Shown here in pieces: positions 7,095-15,592 of a stretch of DNA of 64,000 nucleotides. A program made the translations under genes and the position numbers. The notes beneath the pieces are model-generated. The model was not told where the DNA came from and searched no databases. It saw nothing but the letters and a program-made list of their open reading frames with translations. Every line of letters begins with the position of its first letter. Position 1 is the first letter of the stretch. The stretch spans positions 62,001 to 126,000 of the forward strand of contig JAJVIM010000011.1 in NCBI GenBank assembly GCA_022071955.1. The letters are read 5' to 3'. The DNA is from Anaerolineae bacterium (GTDB lineage Bacteria > Chloroflexota > Anaerolineae > 4572-78 > J111).

Positions 7095-7601
7095 TCAACC
7101 GGCCTTCAAATCCTGATCGATTTTGCCGGCCCAGCCGCGAATCACCAGCCAGTCACGATAATCGCCGGTGGTGGCTTTGACGGATTTAACGATCATTCTT
7201 TCGGCAAAATTGAGCTTGTCGGGATCAATCTTGCCGTGGAGAAAAATAATGTCCTTTGGGTTGATCTTTTCCCGAACCGCGGTTAAATTCTCGGGGAAAG
7301 TCCAGCCATCCATAATTTCGTTGGGATCGCCCGGCCCGGTTGGCCCGCTGGAAAAAAGCCACACCGGGCGCCCGGCCAGAATATCCTGGTTTGCGCGCAA
7401 AAATTTGGCGGCCGATTTTATCCAACTGCCGGCGTAAACCGCGCTGCCGATAACAAAGCCATCGTAGCCGTCCAGGCTGTCCACGTGGTCAACCGCCTGT
7501 ACTTCAACCTGATGATTGCGTTTTTGCAGCTCTTTGCCAATAACTTCGGCGATTTCAGCCGTTGACCCATATTTGCTGGCGTAAGCGACGAGTATTTTCA
7601 T
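7095..7601 (-). CDS. Flavodoxin-domain protein (HemG-like)
   Basis: 168 residues from MKILVAYASKYGSTAEIAEV (ATG at 7601, strong GAGGAGG ribosome site), a textbook flavodoxin FMN-phosphate loop (S-K-Y-G-S-T). GSAVYAGSWIK (about residues 62-72) and FSSGPTGPGD (about 87-96) match the other FMN-contacting loops. Members reduce partners or act as menaquinone-dependent protoporphyrinogen oxidase (HemG type); the C-terminal basic segment RDWLVIRGWA resembles that branch. Cytoplasmic or peripherally membrane-associated. The longer open frame upstream is not used because of the ribosome site. It marks the right border of the island. Confidence 0.85.
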   Translation of the reverse strand: MKILVAYASKYGSTAEIAEVIGKELQKRNHQVEVQAVDHVDSLDGYDGFVIGSAVYAGSWIKSAAKFLRANQDILAGRPVWLFSSGPTGPGDPNEIMDGWTFPENLTAVREKINPKDIIFLHGKIDPDKLNFAERMIVKSVKATTGDYRDWLVIRGWAGKIDQDLKAG

Positions 7602-7759
7602 ACAAATCCTCCTCTGAAAATAAGTTGGGTGAGTTTGGTAAGTTGCGTGGGTTGAGTGCGCAATTCGTAATTCATGGGTCGGGATTGCAACCCGGCTGCG
7701 CACTCCAGCGTATGTTCAGCACCCAAACATTGTAGCCGCCAAACCGTTACCCGCAAAGT

Positions 7760-7787
7760 TTGGCAATTACCGCTTTTGAGGTAAGAT
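7760..7787 (+). promoter_or_regulatory. Promoter of the GH13 gene
   Basis: TTGGCA (7760-7765), 16 bases, TAAGAT (7782-7787). Transcription near 7794 would give a leader of about 130 bases carrying three hairpins. Confidence 0.5.
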
Positions 7788-7793
7788 ATCTGC

Positions 7794-7907
7794 GTCCCGG
7801 CTCAACCGGGACAATTTTAATTCTGTCAATCAGGGATGTTCCTGGGCGCAGTGACTGCAACTATTTGAGTCGCTGCGCCTATTTATTTGCCTGCTGACAG
7901 TCAGCAG
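7794..7907 (+). promoter_or_regulatory. Structured leader with three hairpins before the GH13 gene
   Basis: Hairpin 1: GTCCCGG (7794-7800)/CCGGGAC (7806-7812). Hairpin 2: 7845-7856 pairs with 7868-7879 over 12 positions with one G-U. Hairpin 3: CTGCTGAC (7891-7898)/GTCAGCAG (7900-7907), next to the ribosome site at 7911-7916. Could be an attenuator, or hairpin 3 an operator. No known riboswitch consensus was recognised. Confidence 0.45.
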
Positions 7908-7922
7908 AACGGAGGTCAACCA

Positions 7923-9830
7923 ATGACCGATAGACCATCAAAAATACCCGGCTGGCGAAACCAACTCGACCGGCTGGCCTTTTACAGTAAACAACTTTTC
8001 CGGCTGATCTCGCCGGCAACCCAACCGGGAATGGGCGCCCTGCCGCACGAGGCCGGCACCTCTTTTAGAGTGTGGGCGCCGCATGCCGGGCAGGTATTTG
8101 TAACCGGCACCTTCAACAACTGGTCGCGCTGGCGCTCGCCGCTGGCCCGCGAAGCCAACGGCTACTGGTCGGCCAATGTGGCCCAGGCCGGGCCGGGCGA
8201 CACCTACAAATATATCATCATCCCCCCGCATGGACAACCCCTGCACCGCACCGATCCCTACGCCCGCGACGTAACGCCAGAATTCAGCAACAGCGTGATC
8301 TGCAACGGCACCTTCGATTGGGGCAGCCGCGAGGCCGAGCCACTCTTTCAAATGCCCGGCTGGCACGAACTGGTCATTTACGAGCTGCACGTTGGCACGT
8401 TTGAAGAAAACCCGGCTGGCGTGGTTGGCACGTTTCAGGGCGTTATCAACAAGCTGCCCTACCTGCAAGAGCTGGGCATTAACGCCATCCAGTTAATGCC
8501 CGTGGCCGAGTTTGAGGGCGATTATTCCTGGGGCTACAATCCGGCCCACCCCTTTGCCGTTAGCCGCACCTACGACGGCCGCGCCGCGCTCAAAGAGTTG
8601 GTCAAAGCGGCCCACAGCCACGGCATCGCCGTGATTTTGGATGTGGTTTACAACCATTTTGGCCCGCAGGATTTGAGCCTGTGGCAGTTTGACGGCTGGC
8701 ACCAAAACGGACTGGGCGGCATTTATTTTTACAACGACTGGCGCTCAAAAACGCCCTGGGCCGATACCCGCCCCGATTTTGGCCGGCTTGAAGTTCGCCA
8801 GTATTTGCTGGACAACGCGCTGATGTGGCTCGAAGAATTTCAGCTCGATGGCCTGCGCTGGGACGCCACCAACCAAATCCGCAACGCCCACGGCTTCGAC
8901 AGCGAACCCGGCGCGGATATTGCCGAAGGCTGGGAATTTATGAAATGGGTCAACAGCCAGGTTGATGCCCGGCTGCCGTGGAAACTCATCATTGCCGAAG
9001 ACATGCAGGGCAACGCCGGCCTTACCCGCGAAACCGCCACCAACGGCGCCGGTTTTGACTCGCAGTGGGACGCCACTTTTGTGCACACCATTCGCCAGGC
9101 CGTTATCACCCCCCACGACGAAGACCGCGACATGACGGCCGTAGCCCACGCCATCGCTTTTAGCTACAACGGCGATGTGCTGGAGCGGGTCATTTTTACC
9201 GAGTCGCACGATGAAATTGCCAACGGTAAAGCCCGCGTGCCAGAAGAAATTGCCCCCGCTGCCGCCGATAGCTTTTTTGCCAAAAAACGGTCGGCTCTGG
9301 GTGCGGCGCTGTTATTTACTGCGCCGGGTATCCCTATGATTTTTCAGGGGCAGGAGTTTTTGGAAAGCGGCTGGTTTGACGACCACGTTCCCCTCGATTG
9401 GGCCAAAGCCGGCCAACATGCCGGTATTGTGCAACTTTACCGCGACCTCATCCGGCTGCGCCGCAACTGGGGCAACGCCAGCCGGGGCCTCACCGGGCAG
9501 CACACCAATGTATTTCACGTTAACAATCAGGAAAAAGTGATCGCCTTTCATCGCTGGCACAACGGCGGCCCCGGCGATGACGTGATTGTAGTGGCCAATT
9601 TTGCCCATCAGCCCCAGCCCGGCTACACAATCGGGTTGCCGCGCGCCGGACTCTGGCGCATCCGTTTTAACAGCGATGAGCAGGGCTACGCCGCTGAGTT
9701 TGGCCACCACCTGTGCCCGGATATTGTGGCGGCTCGCGTTCCCGGCAGCACTTGCATTGATGAGATGCCCTGTTTTGGCAACGTCACCATCGCCCCCTAC
9801 TCGGTTTTGATTCTGTCGCAGGATAGTTAA
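7923..9830 (+). CDS. GH13 1,4-alpha-glucan branching-type enzyme
   Basis: 635 residues from the ATG at 7923 (GGAGG seven bases upstream). An N-terminal CBM48 module (about 35-125; FRVWAPHAGQVFVTGTFNNW) is followed by a GH13 TIM barrel. Catalytic residues are visible: nucleophile Asp314 in DGLRWDAT, acid/base Glu359 in IIAED, and Asp430 in TESHDE. The DVVYNHFGPQ and EFEGDYSWGYNPAH loops are typical of glycogen branching enzymes and of the related maltooligosyltrehalose trehalohydrolases. Probably cytoplasmic glycogen metabolism, by transfer of alpha-1,4 chains to form alpha-1,6 branches. No other glycogen genes are nearby. The family is certain; branching enzyme versus trehalohydrolase is less so. 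Confidence 0.85.
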   Translation: MTDRPSKIPGWRNQLDRLAFYSKQLFRLISPATQPGMGALPHEAGTSFRVWAPHAGQVFVTGTFNNWSRWRSPLAREANGYWSANVAQAGPGDTYKYIIIPPHGQPLHRTDPYARDVTPEFSNSVICNGTFDWGSREAEPLFQMPGWHELVIYELHVGTFEENPAGVVGTFQGVINKLPYLQELGINAIQLMPVAEFEGDYSWGYNPAHPFAVSRTYDGRAALKELVKAAHSHGIAVILDVVYNHFGPQDLSLWQFDGWHQNGLGGIYFYNDWRSKTPWADTRPDFGRLEVRQYLLDNALMWLEEFQLDGLRWDATNQIRNAHGFDSEPGADIAEGWEFMKWVNSQVDARLPWKLIIAEDMQGNAGLTRETATNGAGFDSQWDATFVHTIRQAVITPHDEDRDMTAVAHAIAFSYNGDVLERVIFTESHDEIANGKARVPEEIAPAAADSFFAKKRSALGAALLFTAPGIPMIFQGQEFLESGWFDDHVPLDWAKAGQHAGIVQLYRDLIRLRRNWGNASRGLTGQHTNVFHVNNQEKVIAFHRWHNGGPGDDVIVVANFAHQPQPGYTIGLPRAGLWRIRFNSDEQGYAAEFGHHLCPDIVAARVPGSTCIDEMPCFGNVTIAPYSVLILSQDS

Positions 9831-9904
9831 ACCATCATCATTTTTAATCCCTGCAACCTGTTCAAAAAATGGCCACGCATTTGCGCTGAATATGAGCCAA
9901 AAAC

Positions 9905-9940
9905 AATGGGGGTCCAAACCGTACGGTCTGGACCCCCATT
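9905..9940. terminator. Bidirectional terminator after the GH13 gene
   Basis: AATGGGGGTCCA (9905-9916) pairs exactly with TGGACCCCCATT (9929-9940), and the inner ACCGTACGGT is itself palindromic, so the whole 36 bases are almost perfectly symmetric. It separates convergent genes ending at 9830 and 10002. Confidence 0.8.
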
Positions 9941-10001
9941 TGTGCTTTCCAAAAGTGGGTTCATAAACGCTATTCCCCTGTTTTATTGCGTATGCTAAAA
10001 C

Positions 10002-10250
10002 CTATCTGGCTTCAACCCGCCCGGACAAGCGGCGATACCTGGTGCCCGGATTCAAAAAGTGATCGGCTTTAAGCTCGTGAAGCTGAACTCGCTGCTGCTG
10101 CATTTCTTCCAAAAAAGCCAGCCACGCCTCCGAAGCCGACTCGCAGTAGATGATATTTGTTTCGCACCAGTTGATCCACAAATGCCTGACCCGTTCAAAT
10201 TCCTCATGCCAGCGTTCAATGGCCGGATCCATCTCATACTGAGTAACCAT
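10002..10250 (-). CDS. Small hypothetical protein, 82 aa
   Basis: 82 residues starting MVTQYEMDPAIERWHEEFER after a strong GGGGAGG ribosome site. Largely helical and rich in Trp and Glu; no membrane segment or known motif. Transcribed divergently from metA, sharing the about 200-base region that contains the CRP/FNR-like palindrome at 10341-10364, so that site could control either gene. Family unknown. Confidence 0.65.
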   Translation of the reverse strand: MVTQYEMDPAIERWHEEFERVRHLWINWCETNIIYCESASEAWLAFLEEMQQQRVQLHELKADHFLNPGTRYRRLSGRVEAR

Positions 10251-10340
10251 TTTCGCCTCCCCGTTCTGCTAACTTCCCATCGCCTTACATCTCTATCATA
10301 CCCTACATTGCGCCTGCCCGCAGTGAACAGTACGACAGCC

Positions 10341-10364
10341 GCAGTGTGACATATGTCACACTGC
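10341..10364. promoter_or_regulatory. Perfect 24-base palindrome matching CRP/FNR operators
   Basis: The palindrome contains TGTGA-N6-TCACA (10345-10360), the CRP consensus. Its centre is about 67 bases before the predicted metA transcription start, a usual class I activator position. No CRP/FNR gene is in the window. Confidence 0.7.
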
Positions 10365-10383
10365 TCACAGTTGGCATGTTTTT

Positions 10384-10412
10384 TTGGCGTGATAAGTGAT
10401 TGCTGATACACT
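10384..10412 (+). promoter_or_regulatory. metA promoter
   Basis: TTGGCG (10384-10389), 17 bases, TACACT (10407-10412). The imperfect -35 fits dependence on an activator bound at the upstream palindrome. Confidence 0.5.
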
Positions 10413-10459
10413 GTACCAACTTAGTAAGAAAATCTTATCAATACAGGATGTTTCCGACC

Positions 10460-11563
10460 ATGCCTTTAGTTGCACATATGCCCTTGCCTACGTTTGATTT
10501 TCTGCGCCAGGACGGCTCAGAAGTGCTCAGCCTGGGGCACGCGCTGCGTCAGGATATCCGCGAATTGCATATCGGTTTCCTCAATATGATGCCCGATGCC
10601 GCTCTGATTGTTACCGAGCAGCAATTTTTGCGCCTGATTGGCAGCAGCAACCAGATTGCCCAATTTTTTGTTTATCCCTTTTCCATCCCCGGCCTGCCCC
10701 GCAGCGACAAAACGCAGGCGTACATTGACCAATACTACACCACCTTTGAGCAGCTCCAGCAAGACGGCCTTGACGCGCTGATTATCACCGGGGCCAACGT
10801 GGCCAACCCGTCGCTGGATCAGGAGCCGTTTTGGGAACCGCTGCACGAAATCATCAACTGGGCCACGGGTAATGTCACCTCAATTTTAACCTCGTGTCTG
10901 GCCACGCACGCCATTGTCAAAGCGCTGCACAGCATCGAGCGCCGCCGGCTGCCCAAAAAACGCTGGGGCGTTTACAGCCACCGGGTGATGCACACCTACC
11001 ACCCCCTGCTGCGAGATATAAATACCCGCTTTGATGTGCCCCACTCGCGCAACAACGATGTCAGCAAGGCCCAGCTCGAAGCCGCCGGTTTTACCATTTT
11101 GGTCTACAGCGAAGAGGGCGGCGTGCATATGGCCGTTAGCCCCGATCAGTTTCGCTTTGTCTTTTTGCAGGGCCACCCGGAATACGACCGCATCAGCCTG
11201 CTCAAGGAATACAAACGCGAAGTGAATCTTTTTATCGCCGGCGAGCGGGAAGATTACCCGCCTCACCCCGAGCATTACTTTTCGCCGGAAGCCGCGCAGA
11301 TTATCGACGCTTACCACCAGATTGTGCTCAACGCCCGCAAAAACGGCACGCCGATTCCGCCTTTCCCGGAGGCGCAGGTTGAGCCTTTTTTGGATAATAC
11401 CTGGCGCGATACCGGCAAATCGATCATTAATAACTGGCTGGGGTTGGTTTACCAACTGACCAACGTAGACCGCAAAATCCCGTTTGTCGAGGGCGTTGAC
11501 CCCAACGATCCGCTCGAACTCCGGCAGCAAGCGATGCCGGCCGGCATTCTGCATTCCCGATAA
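10460..11563 (+). CDS. metA: Homoserine O-acyltransferase (MetA)
   Basis: Activates homoserine by O-acylation, the first committed step to methionine. With the ATG at 10460 (AGGATG nine bases upstream) the 367-residue protein places nucleophile Cys146 in TSCLATHA and the His239/Glu241 pair in GHPEY, each four residues beyond the E. coli positions, which supports this start. The glutamine-amidotransferase-like class I fold is clear. The position that usually distinguishes acetyl- from succinyl-transferase (Glu or Gly at 111 in other MetA) is Ala115 here, in TGANVA, so acyl specificity cannot be read off; the adjacent MetY suggests acetyl. First gene of a metA-metY operon. Confidence 0.92.
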   Translation: MPLVAHMPLPTFDFLRQDGSEVLSLGHALRQDIRELHIGFLNMMPDAALIVTEQQFLRLIGSSNQIAQFFVYPFSIPGLPRSDKTQAYIDQYYTTFEQLQQDGLDALIITGANVANPSLDQEPFWEPLHEIINWATGNVTSILTSCLATHAIVKALHSIERRRLPKKRWGVYSHRVMHTYHPLLRDINTRFDVPHSRNNDVSKAQLEAAGFTILVYSEEGGVHMAVSPDQFRFVFLQGHPEYDRISLLKEYKREVNLFIAGEREDYPPHPEHYFSPEAAQIIDAYHQIVLNARKNGTPIPPFPEAQVEPFLDNTWRDTGKSIINNWLGLVYQLTNVDRKIPFVEGVDPNDPLELRQQAMPAGILHSR

Positions 11564-11614
11564 ATCCAGGCTATTGCCATAAATCAATTATCAAAAAGAG
11601 GAGCTAAAATCAAT

Positions 11615-12889
11615 ATGAAACCAGAAACAATTGCAATTCACAGCGGGTACCAAACCGACCCCACCACCAAAGCCGTGGCGGTGCCAATTTACCAAACCGT
11701 CGCCTATGAATTTGATAACGCCCAGCACGGGGCCGATTTGTTTAACCTGGCCGTGCCGGGCAATATTTACACCCGCATTATGAATCCCACCGCCGATGTT
11801 TTGGAAAAGCGCATCGCCGAGCTGGAAGGCGGCATCGCCGGGCTGGCGTTGAGCGCCGGCAGCGCGGCCATCAACTACTCCATTTTGACCATCGCCGAAA
11901 AAGGGAACAACATTGTCTCGGTGCCGCAACTTTACGGCGGCACGTACACCCTGTTTGCCCACATGCTGCCCAAACTGGGCATCGAAGTGCGTTTTGCCAA
12001 AGATGACAGCCCGGCCAGCCTGGAAGCTCTGATTGATGACAAAACCAGCGCCGTCTACTGTGAAACCATCGGCAACCCGGCCGGCAATATTGTCGATATG
12101 GAAGCCATTGCCACAATGGCCCACAAACACGGGGTGCCGGTGATTGTGGATAACACCGTCGCCACCCCCATTTTGATCAAACCCATCGATTACGGCGCAG
12201 ACATTGTGGTTCATTCGCTCACCAAATATATGGGCGGGCACGGCAACTCGCTCGGCGGGGTGATTGTCGATTCCGGCAAATTCCCGTGGGCCAGCCACGC
12301 CGACCGTTTCCCCATGCTCAACACGCCGGAAGCTGCTTATCACGGCGTGGTGTACACCGAGGCGCTGGGGCCGGCGGCTTACATTGGCCGCGCCCGCACC
12401 GTGCCGCTGCGCAACACCGGTTCGGCCATCAGCCCGTTCAACGCCTTTTTGATTTTGCAGGGCATCGAAACGCTGGCGCTGCGCATGGAACGCCACTGCG
12501 ATAACGCCCTGGCCGTGGCCAACTATCTCAATTCGCATCCCAGTGTGGCCTGGGTGAGCTTTGCCGGCCTGCCGGATTCGCCCTATTACGAACTGGCCCA
12601 AAAATACACCAACGGCAAACCATCGGCGCTGCTCACCTTTGGCATCAAAGGCGGCTTTGCGGCCGGCGTAAAATTTTACGACGCGCTCAAATTGTTCAAA
12701 CGGCTGGTCAACATTGGCGATGCCAAATCACTGGCGGCCCACCCGGCCTCAACCACCCACCGCCAAATGACCGAAGCCGAACAGGCCACCGCCGGCGTTA
12801 CCCCGGATATGATCCGGCTGTGCATCGGCATCGAGCACATCGATGACATCATCGCCGATCTGGAGCAGGCACTGGCCACCGCCGGTTAA
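11615..12889 (+). CDS. metY: O-acetylhomoserine sulfhydrylase (MetY)
   Basis: 424 residues, cystathionine gamma-synthase-family PLP enzyme that replaces the acyl group of O-acyl-homoserine with sulfide to give homocysteine. Lys204 in HSLTKYMGGHG is the PLP Schiff-base lysine; YTRIMNPTADVLE near residue 55 and LSAGSAAINYSI near 87 are typical of the MetY rather than MetB branch. It follows metA by 51 bases with a GAGGAG ribosome site and ends at the terminator at 12914. Together the two genes give a direct-sulfhydrylation route from homoserine. Confidence 0.93.
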   Translation: MKPETIAIHSGYQTDPTTKAVAVPIYQTVAYEFDNAQHGADLFNLAVPGNIYTRIMNPTADVLEKRIAELEGGIAGLALSAGSAAINYSILTIAEKGNNIVSVPQLYGGTYTLFAHMLPKLGIEVRFAKDDSPASLEALIDDKTSAVYCETIGNPAGNIVDMEAIATMAHKHGVPVIVDNTVATPILIKPIDYGADIVVHSLTKYMGGHGNSLGGVIVDSGKFPWASHADRFPMLNTPEAAYHGVVYTEALGPAAYIGRARTVPLRNTGSAISPFNAFLILQGIETLALRMERHCDNALAVANYLNSHPSVAWVSFAGLPDSPYYELAQKYTNGKPSALLTFGIKGGFAAGVKFYDALKLFKRLVNIGDAKSLAAHPASTTHRQMTEAEQATAGVTPDMIRLCIGIEHIDDIIADLEQALATAG

Positions 12890-12913
12890 ATAGTTTTTTG
12901 GTGACTCGCAGTA

Positions 12914-12961
12914 CCGAAACCGGGCCACGCGGCAAAGCCGCGTGGCCCGGTTTCGGCTTTT
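12914..12961 (+). terminator. 20-bp perfect stem terminator of metA-metY
   Basis: 12914-12933 pairs exactly with 12937-12956 around an AAA loop, followed by CTTTTT. A second palindrome (12965-12986, CCCCCTTCCCC/GGGGAAGGGGG) adjoins it, giving an arrangement like the composite repeats at 18635 and 23340. Confidence 0.9.
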
Positions 12962-12964
12962 TCT

Positions 12965-12986
12965 CCCCCTTCCCCGGGGAAGGGGG
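12965..12986. repeat. C-rich/G-rich palindrome of the composite repeat family
   Basis: CCCCCTTCCCC followed directly by GGGGAAGGGGG, a perfect 22-base palindrome. The core resembles hairpin 1 of the repeats at 18635 and 23340 (CCCCCTTCTCCC...GGGAGAAGGGGG). Confidence 0.6.
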
Positions 12987-13069
12987 CCGGGGGGATGGGG
13001 CCACCCCGCCACTTCTTTTTGGCGCACCGCGCCCCGCGCGGGTAAAATCCCCCGCAGAGATTAATAACG

Positions 13070-15586
13070 ATGACCCAACCCACCAAACCCGAAATTATGA
13101 GTCCGGCCGGCTACTGGCCGCAACTGCACGCCGCCATCGAAGCCGGCGCGGATGCGGTCTATTTTGGCCTGAAACATTTCAGCGCCCGGGCCAAAGTTGG
13201 TTTTTCGCTGGCGGAACTGCCGGAGGTGATGGCCACCCTGCACCGGCGCGGCGTCAAAGGCTACGTCACTTTCAACACGCTGGTTTTCGATCACGAACTG
13301 CCCGAAGCCGCCGCCGGGCTGGCCGCCATCATTAAAGCCGGCGCAGACGCGCTCATTGTGCAGGATGTGGCCGTGGCTCAACTGGCCCGGCAGATCGCCC
13401 CGGAGGTGGAAATCCACGGCAGCACCCAAATGAGCCTGACCAGCGCCGAAGGCATCCGCCTGGCCCAGCAGTTTGGCGTGAGCCGGGTGGTGCTGGCCCG
13501 CGAGCTGTCGCTGGAGGACGTGCGTAAAATCCGCGCCCAAACCGATTGCGAGCTGGAAATGTTTGCCCACGGCGCGTTGTGTGTGTCCTACTCCGGCCAG
13601 TGTTTTTCGTCGGAGGCGTGGGGCGGGCGCAGCGCCAATCGCGGCCAGTGCGCCCAGGCCTGCCGCCTGCCCTATGATTTACTGGTGGACGACCGCCGCC
13701 AGCCGCTCGGCGACGCCCGCTACCTGCTCTCGCCGGGTGATTTGTACGCGCTGCACCAACTGCCAGACATTGTGCAACTCGGCATTGCCGCGCTCAAAAT
13801 CGAGGGGCGCTACAAAGATGCCGATTACGTGGCGCTGACCACGCAGGCTTACCGGCGGGCGGTGGACGAAGCCTGGGCCGGCCAACCGCTCAGCCTCAGC
13901 CGCGCCGAAGAATTGCAACTGGAGCAGGTTTACTCACGCGGCCTCGGCCCCCATTTTGTCACCGGCACCAACCACCAAACCGTGGTGCGGGGTCGATCCC
14001 CGCGCCATCGCGGCGTGCTGCTGGGCCGGGTAGCGCAGGTGCAGGCCGATGGCGTGATCATCGCCCCGGAACCCGCCAGCGCCGCCGCCCCGCTCAAGGC
14101 CGGCGACGGGCTGGTGTTTGATGCCGCCGACTGGCGCAGTCCGGAGGAGCCGGAAGAGGGCGGCCGGGTGTACCACGTTTCGCCCCGGCGCGGCGGCCAG
14201 TTGCACCTGCAATTTGGCAACAACGCCATCAATTTTAGCCGCATCCGGCCCGGTGATTGGGTTTGGCGCAGCCACGATCCCGAACTGGACAAAACGGTGC
14301 GCCCGCTGACGCAGGCCAGCGCGCCGGTTTTCACCCAGCCGGTGCGGGTGCGCGTGGTCGCGGTTGAGGGCGCGCCGCTGCTGGCCGAATGGTCGCTGCT
14401 TAACCGGCCGCAGGTGCGCGTCACCGTCCAATCGCCGCAGCCGCTGACGCCGGCCCAAAACCGGGCGCTCACCACCGAATTTTTGACCGAGCAGTTGGGC
14501 CGGCTGGGCAACACCGCCTATCATCTGGCCGAGTTGCAGCTTGAGCTGACCGGCCAGCCCTTTGCCCCCAGTTCGCTGCTCAACCAGCTCCGGCGCGAGG
14601 CTGTGGCCCAACTGGCCGAGTTGCAGGCCCGGCCCCGCCCCATCGCCGTGAGCGACCCGCAGACCGCGCTGACCGGCGCGCTGGCCGCCGTGACCAAACA
14701 GGCCGATGCCGCACCCACCGCGCCGCAGTTGCACCTGCTGGTGCGCACCCCGGAACAACTGGAGGCGGCCATCGAACTGCGGCCGGCCAGTATTACGCTG
14801 GATTATCTGGAGTTGTACGGTTTGCAGCCGGCGGTGGAGCGGGTACAGGCCGCCGGGTTAACCGCGCGCGTGGCCGGCCCGCGCATTTTAAAACCCAGCG
14901 AAGAGCGTATCGTCAATTTTCTGCTCAAACTAAACTGCCAGATTGTCGTCCGTTCCAGCGGGCTGCTGCACACGCTGCACGGCCAGCCCCACCCGCCGCT
15001 GATTGGCGATTTCAGCCTGAACGCGGCCAACGCGCTGGCCGCAAACGCCTACTTGCGGCTGGGGCTGCTGCGGCTCACCCCCACGCACGATCTCAACGCG
15101 GCCCAGATTGGCGCGCTGGCCGGCCACATCGGCGCAGCCAAAATGGAAGTGATTGTTTACCAGCACCTGCCGGTCTTTCACACCGAACACTGCGTTTTTT
15201 GCCGCTTTTTGTCCAGCGGCGCCAGTTATAAGGATTGCGGCCAGCCCTGCGAGCGGCATCGCGTGGCCCTGCGCGATGTTGCCGGCCGGGCGCACCCGGT
15301 CATGGCCGACGTCGGCTGCCGCAACACCGTGTTTGGGGCCGAAGCGCAGGAGGCCAGCCGTCACCTTGACGACTTGCGCCGGGCCGGGCTGCACCATTTT
15401 CGGCTGGAATTTGCGCACGAGTCGGCGGAACAGGTCACGGCCGTGACCCGCGCCTTTGGCGACGCGCTGGCCGGCAAGCTACCTGCCGCCGAACTGGGCC
15501 GCCGCCTGCAACACATTGCGCCGCAGGGCACCACCGAGGGCAGCCTGTTTGTGCCGGATAATTACCTGGCGCTGCCGCTGCTGTAA
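13070..15586 (+). CDS. U32 family peptidase / RlhA-like protein
   Basis: 838 residues. The N-terminal part (about 8-290) is a peptidase-U32 domain: IMSPAGYWPQLHAAIEAGAD, AHGALCVSYSGQC and the Cys cluster ANRGQCAQACR (about residues 185-205) match the family. The rest is the DUF3656-type C-terminal extension, with a further Cys cluster (EHCVFCRFL near 705, CGQPCERHR near 720). In E. coli the homologous RlhA hydroxylates 23S rRNA C2501, and related U32 proteins act in tRNA modification; the conserved cysteines probably hold an Fe-S cluster. It precedes corA by seven bases and may be cotranscribed with it. Family certain, substrate inferred. Confidence 0.85.
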   Translation: MTQPTKPEIMSPAGYWPQLHAAIEAGADAVYFGLKHFSARAKVGFSLAELPEVMATLHRRGVKGYVTFNTLVFDHELPEAAAGLAAIIKAGADALIVQDVAVAQLARQIAPEVEIHGSTQMSLTSAEGIRLAQQFGVSRVVLARELSLEDVRKIRAQTDCELEMFAHGALCVSYSGQCFSSEAWGGRSANRGQCAQACRLPYDLLVDDRRQPLGDARYLLSPGDLYALHQLPDIVQLGIAALKIEGRYKDADYVALTTQAYRRAVDEAWAGQPLSLSRAEELQLEQVYSRGLGPHFVTGTNHQTVVRGRSPRHRGVLLGRVAQVQADGVIIAPEPASAAAPLKAGDGLVFDAADWRSPEEPEEGGRVYHVSPRRGGQLHLQFGNNAINFSRIRPGDWVWRSHDPELDKTVRPLTQASAPVFTQPVRVRVVAVEGAPLLAEWSLLNRPQVRVTVQSPQPLTPAQNRALTTEFLTEQLGRLGNTAYHLAELQLELTGQPFAPSSLLNQLRREAVAQLAELQARPRPIAVSDPQTALTGALAAVTKQADAAPTAPQLHLLVRTPEQLEAAIELRPASITLDYLELYGLQPAVERVQAAGLTARVAGPRILKPSEERIVNFLLKLNCQIVVRSSGLLHTLHGQPHPPLIGDFSLNAANALAANAYLRLGLLRLTPTHDLNAAQIGALAGHIGAAKMEVIVYQHLPVFHTEHCVFCRFLSSGASYKDCGQPCERHRVALRDVAGRAHPVMADVGCRNTVFGAEAQEASRHLDDLRRAGLHHFRLEFAHESAEQVTAVTRAFGDALAGKLPAAELGRRLQHIAPQGTTEGSLFVPDNYLALPLL

Positions 15587-15592
15587 GCAACC

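Noticed and set aside
10365..10459. SAM riboswitch or S-box before metA
   Set aside because: No S-box or SAM-II/III consensus stems were visible; the region instead holds an ordinary promoter and the CRP/FNR-like palindrome.
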